From CAXFCD01 sp964001155 (GTDB lineage: Bacteria > Fidelibacterota > Marinisomatia > Marinisomatales > UBA1611): 11,352 bases of DNA. The DNA lies in contig CAXFCD010000034.1 of assembly GCA_964001155.1 (NCBI GenBank), positions 1-11,352 of the forward strand. Reading direction: 5' to 3'. The notes below the pieces were generated by a model. That model had not been told where the DNA came from, searched no databases, and worked only from the letters and a program-made list of their open reading frames with translations. Each line of letters begins with the position of its first letter. The stretch's first letter is position 1. Position numbers and translations under genes: made by a program. Positions 1 through 6,897 of this stretch are shown here, piece by piece.

Positions 1-114
1 AATTGTAATTGTGCCTGATTGAAGATGTTCCCAATTTGAAAATGATTGAATCCCACGGAGATCTAGCCCGAAAGCAAGATAATGGAATAATAAAAGTTGA
101 AGAAAAATTTTCAT
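1..114 (-). CDS. Putative secreted protein, N-terminal fragment (runs off left edge)
   Basis: Reading the minus strand from an ATG at 114, 38 codons are open to the window edge. The peptide begins MKIFLQLLLFHYLAFG, a short basic start followed by a hydrophobic stretch that looks like a signal peptide or membrane anchor. It continues with a soluble-looking segment containing FSNWEHLQSGTITI. It starts 6 bases after the stop of the sulfotransferase gene on the same strand, so the two are probably co-transcribed. No clear Shine-Dalgarno sequence precedes the ATG, which is also true of the sulfotransferase. The segment around Trp-Glu-His faintly recalls the start of START/SRPBCC-type lipid-binding domains, but 38 residues are too few to assign a family. 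A short plus-strand reading frame opposite it (9-119) is the main alternative and is less convincing. Confidence 0.55.
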   Translation of the reverse strand, partial: MKIFLQLLLFHYLAFGLDLRGIQSFSNWEHLQSGTITI

Positions 115-120
115 TATGAA

Positions 121-1203
121 TTAAGAAAGAAATGTTTCATAAATATGAGCACAGTCTGATTTAATTTGTGACTCTGTCAATCCAAATTTCTCCAAATCAT
201 ATGTGTGCCCGCTTTTGTATGTGCGTTGGCTTTCTGCAGTTTCCTTAATTGTTTGTACAAGATCATTTGTTGATTCTTGTCCTGTGAAAGAAATGATATC
301 ATCCATAACAGTTTCAAAATTGGACATCATGGCATCAAAACGAACAATGAGAACTTTTTCCTTATCTATTCTATTGTTGGACCAATCTTCATGGAATCTG
401 TTTAATAATTCCACCAATGCTATATAGAGGCGTTGAATGAATCGGGATTGGATCGTTTCATCCAAAGACCAAAAATTGAATTTTTTATCCAATACACCTG
501 TGACTAAACTGAGTCCGGATGGAATGACCTGAAGTGGATCTCGAATCATGTAAATGACTTTTGCATCGGGAAAAGATTGTTGAAATTTTGGAAGATTCCC
601 ACTGAGACTAAACAATTTGCCGATATATCGTTCTCCCTTATTTGATACCAGATTTCGTTGCCACAGGGAACGAAACCATGCAAAATCTCTTTCAGATGTA
701 TCACGAACTTTTGGATCAACCCAATAAAAAAGATCTTCTTCATCAAAGGTGAGGAAAAAGCCATACAGGAAAAAACCATCAAAATAACGAAAAAGGAGAG
801 AAACGTCATCTGTTTCGATGGAAGATAAACTTGTCTTGTGTGCCTCTGTGGAATGATGACGCGCAGGGCTGACAAATTCCATGATGGGCAAAATTGGTTT
901 CAAAACCTTTTGAATTATAACTGATGGATACACCATTTGCCAAAGCTGACTCCCAACGCCAAATCCTTGGTTGATCAGGAACCGGTGGAGGAAGGTGGTC
1001 CCTGACCTTGGATTGCCTACAATGATGATTGGATTTTCAATTGGTTTTCTTATTTTGAAAAATAATAGGTGATCAAGAATGCGACCCAATCCCACCACCA
1101 ATCTAAGAATGGTTATTAGGATTCCTGTAAAAATGGGTGTAATCCAGGTTCCAAACGTTTTACCACTAATAAGGTAGACTCTGGTGATGCGCTTTAGCGT
1201 CAT
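121..1203 (-). CDS. PAPS-dependent sulfotransferase family protein (Sulfotransfer_3-like)
   Basis: This 360-residue protein probably transfers a sulfuryl group from PAPS to a hydroxyl or amine on an unknown acceptor. The 5'-phosphosulfate-binding loop is GNPRSGTT at residues 63-70, preceded by the usual hydrophobic strand (NPIIIV). The 3'-phosphate-binding element is KVIYMIRDPLQVIPSG at 215-230, with Arg221 and Ser229 as the expected ligands. A late segment (VLIVRFDAMMSNFETVM, 284-300) matches the family's 'R-[YF]-[ED]-x(n)-P/N' region near the C-terminal helices. The length is normal for bacterial single-domain sulfotransferases. Residues 19-40 are hydrophobic and could tether the enzyme to the inner membrane. 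The start ATG at 1203 has no good ribosome site; the hydrophobic N-terminus follows it directly. The gene diverges from the ASST-like gene and is followed closely by a putative secreted protein. The acceptor (lipid, glycan or small molecule) cannot be told from the sequence. Confidence 0.88.
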   Translation of the reverse strand: MTLKRITRVYLISGKTFGTWITPIFTGILITILRLVVGLGRILDHLLFFKIRKPIENPIIIVGNPRSGTTFLHRFLINQGFGVGSQLWQMVYPSVIIQKVLKPILPIMEFVSPARHHSTEAHKTSLSSIETDDVSLLFRYFDGFFLYGFFLTFDEEDLFYWVDPKVRDTSERDFAWFRSLWQRNLVSNKGERYIGKLFSLSGNLPKFQQSFPDAKVIYMIRDPLQVIPSGLSLVTGVLDKKFNFWSLDETIQSRFIQRLYIALVELLNRFHEDWSNNRIDKEKVLIVRFDAMMSNFETVMDDIISFTGQESTNDLVQTIKETAESQRTYKSGHTYDLEKFGLTESQIKSDCAHIYETFLS

Positions 1204-1242
1204 TTGAATTAATTTTGATAGAAATATTAGATGGGTTACGGC

Positions 1243-1296
1243 GTGTTAAATAAAAAACATTTAACCTTTTAACACAGCGGGAATCTATAGGTTAAA
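1243..1296. promoter_or_regulatory. Divergent intergenic region with GTTAAA hexamer cluster
   Basis: Within the 126-base gap between the two divergent genes there are four copies of GTTAAA or its complement TTTAAC: 1245-1250, 1260-1265, 1268-1273 and 1291-1296. GTGTTAAA at 1243-1250 and TTTAACAC at 1268-1275 form a perfect 8-bp inverted repeat with a 17-base spacer. A weak sigma-70-like pair for the plus-strand gene is TTAACC (1261-1266), a 17-base spacer and TCTATA (1284-1289), so a protein bound at the hexamers could block it. No convincing promoter was found for the minus-strand gene. The AT-rich context makes chance matches possible. Confidence 0.3.
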
Positions 1297-1329
1297 TCAA
1301 TTGGACAAAATTATAAATTCTGATGAATT

Positions 1330-2790
1330 ATGAACTATATTAATAATCTTATATTGATAGCCATCGTCTCTTTATCAACGCTTACCGGGCAGGCATTTGA
1401 AGGGATGACACTTTTTTCACCTACTCAAGGTGGCGGTGGTGGCGGGTCATTTAACACCTATTTAATTGATAATGAATTGAACGTGATTAATTCTTGGACA
1501 CACCCACGGGGTGCCGCTAGCATGGCTTATTTAAGAGAGGATAGCACATTAATCTACCCATACCGAGTTCAAAACCCTTCCATGGGTGCAGGTGGTGTTG
1601 GTGGTGGAATATCTATCTATAATTGGGGCGGCGATTTACTTTGGAATTATGAGTTTGCAAACAATACCTATCAGCACCACCATGATGTAGAGCCTCTTCC
1701 TAATGGGAATATTTTGGTCATCGTTTGGGAAAAGAAAACAGCGGCAGAAGCTTATGCAATGGGCCGCCAAACCATTAATAATTCTTTAAATGAAATGTGG
1801 GCTGAAGCGATTCTGGAAGTGGAACCGGTTGGTTTTGATGATGTGAATATTGTTTGGGAATGGCATATTTGGGATCATTTGATTCAGGATGTGGATCCTG
1901 ATTTGCCGAATTATGGTATAATTGCAGATCATCCGGAATTGCAGGATGTGAATTATGGCAATGCCGGCAGCAATAGCGGCCCCGGCGGCCCCAACGGTGA
2001 TTGGAAACATTATAATGCAGTACATTATAATGAAAACTTGGATCAAATTGTCATTTCTTCCCGCCACCACGATGAGATTTATATTATTGATCACAGTACA
2101 ACCACAGAAGAGGCAGCTGGTCATACAGGAGGGAATTCCGGTATGGGCGGTGATTATTTATATCGCTGGGGGAATCCCCAAGCTTATGACCGTGGAAACA
2201 GCTCAGACCATCTATTAGCCGGCCAGCACGGCAGTAATTGGATCCCGGATGGTTCTCCCGGTGCAGGTAATTTGATTTTATTTAATAACAATTACGGGAA
2301 TAATGTGGCGGCAATATTTGAAATTGTGCCACCTCTCAACGAACAAGGATTGTATGATATTTCACCCGGCCAACCTTTTGGGCCGGAAGAACCTGTTTGG
2401 TCTCATGTAGGTGCGTTTCACACCCAAATGCAGGGTGGCGCTTTTCGATTGCCTAATGGGAATACACTTATCACCGATTGTGATGATGCTCACATGATTG
2501 AAGTCAGCCAAACCCATGAAGTGGTTTGGGACCATGATTATGGCAATAACCAAACCTTTATCGCTCGAGCTCAAAAATATCCCCTAAATTATTTCGGAGG
2601 TGGATTTCCCGATTTTACAGTTGGGGATGTGAATTTTGATGGGTCTTTGGATCTGTTAGATTTGATTTATATCCTTGATATGGCCTCAGGATTTGGGTAT
2701 GAGCCTACACCACCTGCAGATTTTAATGGCGACGGTATAGTGAACATGACAGATGCCCTAATGCTTCTCCAAACAATCATTTCTGACTAA
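1330..2790 (+). CDS. Secreted ASST-family (arylsulfotransferase-like) protein with C-terminal dockerin-like repeats
   Basis: The 486-residue product starts with a signal peptide (about 1-20, LILIAIVSLSTLTG then QA). The body (about 25-425) has arylsulfotransferase beta-propeller motifs: HHHDVEPLPNGNIL (116-129), WKHYNAVHYN (225-234), SSRHHDEIYIID (243-254), GQHGSNW (298-304) followed by LILFNNNYGNN, and GGAFRLPNGNTLITD (369-383). Members of this family move sulfuryl groups between phenolic compounds without PAPS, through a sulfated histidine. By order and spacing, His117/118, His228, Arg245 and His300 correspond to the four active-site residues I recall for E. coli AssT (His252, His356, Arg374, His436), so activity looks possible. 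Residues 432-486 hold two EF-hand-like dockerin loops: Asp433/Asn435/Asp437/Asp441/Asp444 and Asp464/Asn466/Asp468/Asn472/Asp475. These suggest calcium binding and surface or matrix attachment. A six-glycine run occupies 34-39. Many environmental homologues have no tested substrate. Confidence 0.85.
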   Translation: MNYINNLILIAIVSLSTLTGQAFEGMTLFSPTQGGGGGGSFNTYLIDNELNVINSWTHPRGAASMAYLREDSTLIYPYRVQNPSMGAGGVGGGISIYNWGGDLLWNYEFANNTYQHHHDVEPLPNGNILVIVWEKKTAAEAYAMGRQTINNSLNEMWAEAILEVEPVGFDDVNIVWEWHIWDHLIQDVDPDLPNYGIIADHPELQDVNYGNAGSNSGPGGPNGDWKHYNAVHYNENLDQIVISSRHHDEIYIIDHSTTTEEAAGHTGGNSGMGGDYLYRWGNPQAYDRGNSSDHLLAGQHGSNWIPDGSPGAGNLILFNNNYGNNVAAIFEIVPPLNEQGLYDISPGQPFGPEEPVWSHVGAFHTQMQGGAFRLPNGNTLITDCDDAHMIEVSQTHEVVWDHDYGNNQTFIARAQKYPLNYFGGGFPDFTVGDVNFDGSLDLLDLIYILDMASGFGYEPTPPADFNGDGIVNMTDALMLLQTIISD

Positions 2791-2821
2791 AATATTTTAA
2801 CAATCCTTTCTCTTCAAAAAA

Positions 2822-2850
2822 TTAATTTGTAATATAGAAAACGATATAAA
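2822..2850 (+). promoter_or_regulatory. Predicted promoter of the TetR-led operon
   Basis: TTAATT (2822-2827) and TATAAA (2845-2850) are separated by exactly 17 bases and lie 24 bases upstream of the TetR start codon. The -10 box matches the sigma-70 consensus at five of six positions; the -35 box is poor (three of six). Transcription would start near 2857, giving a leader of under 20 bases, which agrees with the lack of a Shine-Dalgarno sequence before the ATG. The -10 box sits inside the palindrome at 2837-2864. Confidence 0.4.
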
Positions 2851-2864
2851 CGAAAATCGTTTCC
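2837..2864. promoter_or_regulatory. Putative TetR operator (AAACGA palindrome)
   Basis: GAAAACGAT (2837-2845) and ATCGTTTCC (2856-2864) form an inverted repeat matching at 8 of 9 positions. Inside it are three AAACGA half-sites: direct copies at 2839-2844 and 2848-2853, and an inverted copy TCGTTT at 2857-2862. The second and third make a compact palindrome with 6-bp arms and a 3-base centre, a size typical of TetR-family operators. The site covers the predicted -10 box and ends 9 bases before the TetR ATG, as expected for autorepression. The assignment to this particular regulator is inferred from position. Confidence 0.5.
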
Positions 2865-2873
2865 ATTTTATAA

Positions 2874-3485
2874 ATGACATCAAAGCAACAGCTCAATCAA
2901 ATCTTGGCAGAAGGATACGAATCTGTCTCCCGAAGCGGTGTACGTGCTTTTACGGTAGAAGCTTTGGCTAAACGGTTGGCCATGAGTAAAAAAACCATTT
3001 ATAAATTTTTCCCAAATAAGGAAAAATTAGTCCGATCCATCATTCATTTTCTCTTTGATCAAATCAATAATGTATTTGATACTGTTATGAAGGATGAATC
3101 CAATCCGGCTGTTCAATTTGTAAAGATTATGGAGAATATCACCAAGTTTGCCGGCAGGACACCAGTGAATCATTTGGCAGAACTAAAATCTTTACATCCA
3201 AAAATTTGGAAAGAAATCGAGTCGTTTCGATTGGGGCATCAAGACCATTTTTATTCAATTTTAAAGAATGCCCAAGACCAAGGCCTAGCTCGAAATGATA
3301 TCAGCATGCGGGCTGCATCTATCATTTATATCAATGTAATCAATTCAACTTTTCAACCGGAATTTTTTTTAAAAAATGATCTGCCAATCGGAGATACTAT
3401 ACGTGGATTTGTAAAGGTGGTCGCTAGAGGAATTTTTAACGATAAAGGAATGAACGCAATAAAAGTCTATTATGAGCAAAATTAA
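2874..3485 (+). CDS. TetR/AcrR-family transcriptional regulator
   Basis: The 203-residue protein is a one-component repressor of normal family length. The DNA-binding helix-turn-helix lies at about residues 26-50, with the typical signature FTVEALAKRLAMSKKTIYKFF and the following NKEKLV. The C-terminal all-helical region (about 55-200) would bind an effector and dimerise; it resembles nothing specific by eye. An in-frame TAA lies immediately before the ATG (2871-2873), so 2874 is the earliest possible start. The gene overlaps the following transporter gene by 14 bases, which implies translational coupling, and a palindrome sits over its promoter. It probably represses its own operon until an effector, perhaps a fatty-acyl compound or the exported substrate, is bound. 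The ligand is unknown. Confidence 0.93.
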   Translation: MTSKQQLNQILAEGYESVSRSGVRAFTVEALAKRLAMSKKTIYKFFPNKEKLVRSIIHFLFDQINNVFDTVMKDESNPAVQFVKIMENITKFAGRTPVNHLAELKSLHPKIWKEIESFRLGHQDHFYSILKNAQDQGLARNDISMRAASIIYINVINSTFQPEFFLKNDLPIGDTIRGFVKVVARGIFNDKGMNAIKVYYEQN

Positions 3486-5790
3486 TTTTAATTATTCAGA
3501 CCATCCAATCCGTCGATGGTTTATCATTCAAAGCCTTCAACACACATGGCGGACAATTATTTTGTCACTATTGGCAACAATTATAATGGCATCGGGAATC
3601 CAATTTTTTATCATCGATGATGATATGATGAAAATGCTTCCGAAAGATTTAGAATCTCGAATCTCTTGGGATGCAGTCCAAGATGAATTTGGGAGTACTG
3701 AAGTCATTTTTATTGCATTTGGAAGGGACGGAGAATCCATCTTTAATCAGGATGCTTTCGCAACCGTTTGGGATCTAGCAGATTCTTTAAATACCTTAGA
3801 AAATGTAGAAGAAGTTATAAGCCTTCCAACCACAGCACGGATCGATAGTTATGATGGTTTTATGGAAGTTGATGATCTCCAACTTGATCGTGATTTAGAC
3901 CAAGAAGAGATAGATGACATTTATCAATACTTAGACAAGAACCACTCTATCAAAGACAGGTTAGTAAGTAAAAATGATGAATATTTTATTTTGATGGTTC
4001 AACCCTATTCATTTACAGGCCTAGATGTATTTCAGGCTGAAGTCGTAAATGTAACGGAAACAATTGTTAAAGGTTATGAAATCCATTTTGGAGGAAATGC
4101 ATATGTAACTGGAGTTATGCCCGGAATGATTCGTGAAGATGTCCAAAGTTTGATGAAAGCCGGGATGTTGATTTTAATATTAATCCTATTGATTAATCTT
4201 CGGAGTATTCCTGCAGTTTTAATGGTACTAATGGTTATTGGACTTTCTCTGATTTCAATGATGGGATTTATGGGATGGGTTTATCATTTAACAAGTTCGG
4301 AACGATTTTTATTTACCCTGGCAAATACATCCATGCCGATTATTTTGCTTACGATTGCAAATTCGGATGGTGTTCATATCATGACAAAATTTTTTAAAGA
4401 TTTAAGAAAAAAAGGTGATATTGAAAGAGCTGTCGCATCTACAATGGATTCATTATTGATTCCTATTTTTCTAACAAGTATCACGACTATTGCAGCCTTT
4501 TTAACCATGATTTCATCACCATTAGAGCCTATGATTGGTTATGGTGTTACAGTTTCTGCAGGAATTTTTTGGGCATGGTTTTTGAGTTCATTCCTTTTAC
4601 CATCAGTGATTCTCAAGGTGAAATGGAATTTATCATCTAAAGCGATTGCAACAGAAAGTGTTTTTGAAAAGTTGATAGATAAATTAGGGAAATTAGTTTT
4701 AACACATCCCAAATATGTTTTTTCAGCGGGGACTATCTTTGTGATCTTTGGATTGATGGGGTTGGCGAAGGTGACAGTGGATGTGAATATGATAAACTTT
4801 TTCGAACCCGGAACTGAGATTCGTGACAGTATGGATTTTATGGATGAAGAATTAAATGGAACAATGGATATTCGTGTTCGGATCGAAGGTGATATTAAAG
4901 ATCCAGTTATTCTTCAAAGTATGGCGGACTTACAAGATGAAATGGTTAAAAATGAAAAGGTCGGCTTAAGTTATTCCATCGCAAATGTGGTTGAACAAAT
5001 GCACCGTACCATTATGGATGATAATCCAAATTTTGAGACGGTTCCTAAAGACCGAGAAAAAGTAAACAATCTGTTCACCATGTATTCAATGTCCGGAGAT
5101 CCCGATGATTTTTCATCTATGGTGGATTATGATTATGAAGATGGTTTGGTTACTGCATTAAGTAATGTGATGTCCACAGATGAAATTTTTGATTATGTTC
5201 ATAATTTGAATAATTACATTGATGATTCGTTTACAGAAGGTACTTCAGTGAATGTCACAGGTATGATTGTTGTTTTTCGTGATTTAGTTATCATGATTGT
5301 GAGATCTTCTGCATTTAGTATCATCTTTTCTCTGATCGTCATTGGTATAATTGCTTCAATATTTTTTAAAAGAATTATATGGGGTATTTTAGCTGTTATC
5401 CCCTTAACATCAGCAGTCATCATCAATTTCGGATTTATGGGATATTTTGGAATTGAACTCAGTCATATTACCGCAATTTTGTCATCCATTATTATTGGGG
5501 TTGGTGTGGATTTTGCGATCCATTATATTGCTCAATTTCGTCGTCTTTCGAGAACAATTACAGAAGATAGATTAAGCAGAGAAGTGGTGGACGATGTTGG
5601 ATATCCAATCATATTAGATGCGGCATCCAACATGGGTTTTGGAGCCTTATTATTTTCTGCATTTTTACCAATCCAATATATTGGTGGGCTCATGGTTTTT
5701 GCTATGGTGTCCACATCATTAGGGACTCTTACTGTTTTGTCTGCCTTAGCAGAATTATTGAAAAAACGATTAGTAGAGAATCGTAATTAA
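3472..5790 (+). CDS. MMPL/RND-superfamily inner-membrane transporter
   Basis: This 772-residue protein has the duplicated RND layout. One membrane helix (about 28-48) is followed by a periplasmic domain (about 49-225) and a cluster of helices (about 228-382); the second half repeats this with a helix at 414-434, a periplasmic domain at 436-605 and helices at 609-758, for about 12 in all. Acidic residues in the equivalent fourth and tenth helices, Asp299 in IANSDGVHIM and Asp680 in GVGVDFAIHY, match the proton-relay position of this family. It is shorter than the AcrB/HAE drug pumps and closer to the MMPL/HpnN type, members of which move lipids such as hopanoids and mycolate esters. It overlaps the TetR gene and precedes ketosynthase, LolA-like and barrel genes, so lipid export is the likely role. 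No adaptor (membrane-fusion) protein is encoded nearby. The substrate is unknown. Confidence 0.9.
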   Translation: MSKINFNYSDHPIRRWFIIQSLQHTWRTIILSLLATIIMASGIQFFIIDDDMMKMLPKDLESRISWDAVQDEFGSTEVIFIAFGRDGESIFNQDAFATVWDLADSLNTLENVEEVISLPTTARIDSYDGFMEVDDLQLDRDLDQEEIDDIYQYLDKNHSIKDRLVSKNDEYFILMVQPYSFTGLDVFQAEVVNVTETIVKGYEIHFGGNAYVTGVMPGMIREDVQSLMKAGMLILILILLINLRSIPAVLMVLMVIGLSLISMMGFMGWVYHLTSSERFLFTLANTSMPIILLTIANSDGVHIMTKFFKDLRKKGDIERAVASTMDSLLIPIFLTSITTIAAFLTMISSPLEPMIGYGVTVSAGIFWAWFLSSFLLPSVILKVKWNLSSKAIATESVFEKLIDKLGKLVLTHPKYVFSAGTIFVIFGLMGLAKVTVDVNMINFFEPGTEIRDSMDFMDEELNGTMDIRVRIEGDIKDPVILQSMADLQDEMVKNEKVGLSYSIANVVEQMHRTIMDDNPNFETVPKDREKVNNLFTMYSMSGDPDDFSSMVDYDYEDGLVTALSNVMSTDEIFDYVHNLNNYIDDSFTEGTSVNVTGMIVVFRDLVIMIVRSSAFSIIFSLIVIGIIASIFFKRIIWGILAVIPLTSAVIINFGFMGYFGIELSHITAILSSIIIGVGVDFAIHYIAQFRRLSRTITEDRLSREVVDDVGYPIILDAASNMGFGALLFSAFLPIQYIGGLMVFAMVSTSLGTLTVLSALAELLKKRLVENRN

Positions 5791-5827
5791 GGTATCATAA
5801 GAGATATTAATTATAACTGGAGATATC

Positions 5828-6826
5828 ATGAATAATAGCATTATAAAAGGGATAGGATATCATGTTCCAAGTCAGGTGGTAACCAATGATGATTTATCAA
5901 AAATCATGGACACATCTGATGAATGGATTCAAACTAGATCTGGAATAAAAGAACGGCGGTGGGTAAAAGAAGATGAAGCTGCATCCCATTTAGCAATTGA
6001 AGCATCAAAAAAAGCGATAATGATGGCAAATGTTTCTCCGGAAGATATTGACCTTGTGGTGGTGGGCACCATTTCCAGCGATTATTTTTTCCCAGGTGTG
6101 AGTGCTCAACTTCAGGCTGAATTGGGTCTCGATAAAATTGCAGCATTTGATTTAAAAGCTGCCTGTTCAGGATTTGTATACAGCCTGTCAGTTGCTGATC
6201 AATTTCTTAAAACAGGCATGTACAAAACAGCTTTGGTTGTTGGGGCGGAGGCTCAAACAAAATTTATTAACAAATCCACAGAAGGTAGAGATATAGCCGT
6301 TTTGTTTGGAGATGGTGCAGGTGCTGTTATACTAGAACCGGGTGATTCACATTCAGGTGTTTTATCAACACATCTTCATTGTGATGGAAAGGATTTAAAA
6401 TATCTCTGGATGGAAGGGCCTGGTTCATCTGGCGCATGTCAGATAAATATTGACAATATTCAACAAAATCCATCGCACTATGAGCCTCATATGAATGGAA
6501 AAAAAGTTTTTCAAAATGCCGTGGTTCGATTTCCGGAAGTGATTCAGGAAGCATTAGATGCGAATGATTTATCAATAGATGATGTAGCTCTAGTTATACC
6601 TCATCAAGCCAATTTGAGAATTATCCAAGCTGTAGCAAAACGGATGAATGTGCCTGTTGATAAATTTTATGCCAATTTACAACGGTATGGAAATACAACA
6701 GCGGCGTCTATTCCAATTGCGTTATGTGAAGCATATAATGAAGGTAAAATTTCAAAAGGTGATATCATTATCTTAGCAGCATTTGGGGCTGGGTTTACCT
6801 GGGCTTCTGCTGCGATAAAATGGTAA
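5828..6826 (+). CDS. fabH: 3-oxoacyl-ACP synthase III (FabH-type ketosynthase)
   Basis: The 332-residue protein is full length for beta-ketoacyl-ACP synthase III, which condenses an acyl-CoA with malonyl-ACP to start fatty-acid chains. The catalytic triad is present: Cys113 in DLKAACSGFVY, His259 in VIPHQANLRII and Asn289 in RYGNTTAASIP. Other hallmarks are MDTSDEWIQTRSGIKERR near the N-terminus, the glycine-rich FGDGAGAVIL (160-169) and the C-terminal FGAGFTWASAAIKW. A good ribosome site (GGAG at 5819-5822) stands 5 bases before the ATG. The gene lies 37 bases after the transporter and is not accompanied by fabD, fabG, acpP or plsX, its usual partners. It could be the housekeeping enzyme displaced, or a second copy specialised in starting an unusual acyl chain; FabH-like OleA and polyene ketosynthases are related alternatives. 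The motifs look like true FabH. Confidence 0.9.
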   Translation: MNNSIIKGIGYHVPSQVVTNDDLSKIMDTSDEWIQTRSGIKERRWVKEDEAASHLAIEASKKAIMMANVSPEDIDLVVVGTISSDYFFPGVSAQLQAELGLDKIAAFDLKAACSGFVYSLSVADQFLKTGMYKTALVVGAEAQTKFINKSTEGRDIAVLFGDGAGAVILEPGDSHSGVLSTHLHCDGKDLKYLWMEGPGSSGACQINIDNIQQNPSHYEPHMNGKKVFQNAVVRFPEVIQEALDANDLSIDDVALVIPHQANLRIIQAVAKRMNVPVDKFYANLQRYGNTTAASIPIALCEAYNEGKISKGDIIILAAFGAGFTWASAAIKW

Positions 6827-6865
6827 AATGTGGATTAGGAATAATGATTTTGGAATGGCTGTACT

Positions 6866-6886
6866 TATAAAACAAAAATTTTTATA
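6866..6886 (+). other. AT-only inverted repeat upstream of the LolA-like gene
   Basis: TATAAAA (6866-6872) and TTTTATA (6880-6886) are perfect inverted copies around a 7-base spacer, in the 71-base gap between the ketosynthase and LolA-like genes. It could be a weak mRNA hairpin placed just before the ribosome site AGGA (6886-6889), or a -10-like element of an internal promoter. No matching -35 box was found. All-AT composition makes this weak evidence. Confidence 0.15.
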
Positions 6887-6897
6887 GGATCAAAAAA

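Noticed and set aside
9..119. Plus-strand open frame ending at TGA 117-119, with codon content that looks somewhat protein-like.
   Set aside because: It has an in-frame TAA at 6-8 and no start with a ribosome site; the minus-strand frame over the same bases is open to the edge, begins like a signal peptide and is adjacent to a same-strand gene.
1426..1448. GGT/GGC run in the ASST-like gene as a possible slippage site or microsatellite.
   Set aside because: It uses mixed glycine codons, stays in frame, and encodes a plausible six-glycine loop after the signal peptide; there is no sign of frame change.
1786..2124. Minus-strand frame of 112 codons inside the ASST-like gene.
   Set aside because: It is the antisense shadow of a clearly conserved propeller domain, and its low-complexity Ile/Asn-rich product looks like no protein family.
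2788..2799. Perfect 12-bp palindrome TAAAATATTTTA at the end of the ASST-like gene.
   Set aside because: It consists only of A and T in an AT-rich gap, has no loop or GC stem, and cannot be separated from chance as a terminator.
3472..3485. The 14-base overlap of the TetR and transporter genes as a possible frameshift or fusion.
   Set aside because: Both products are full length with normal ends, so this is an ordinary translational-coupling overlap.
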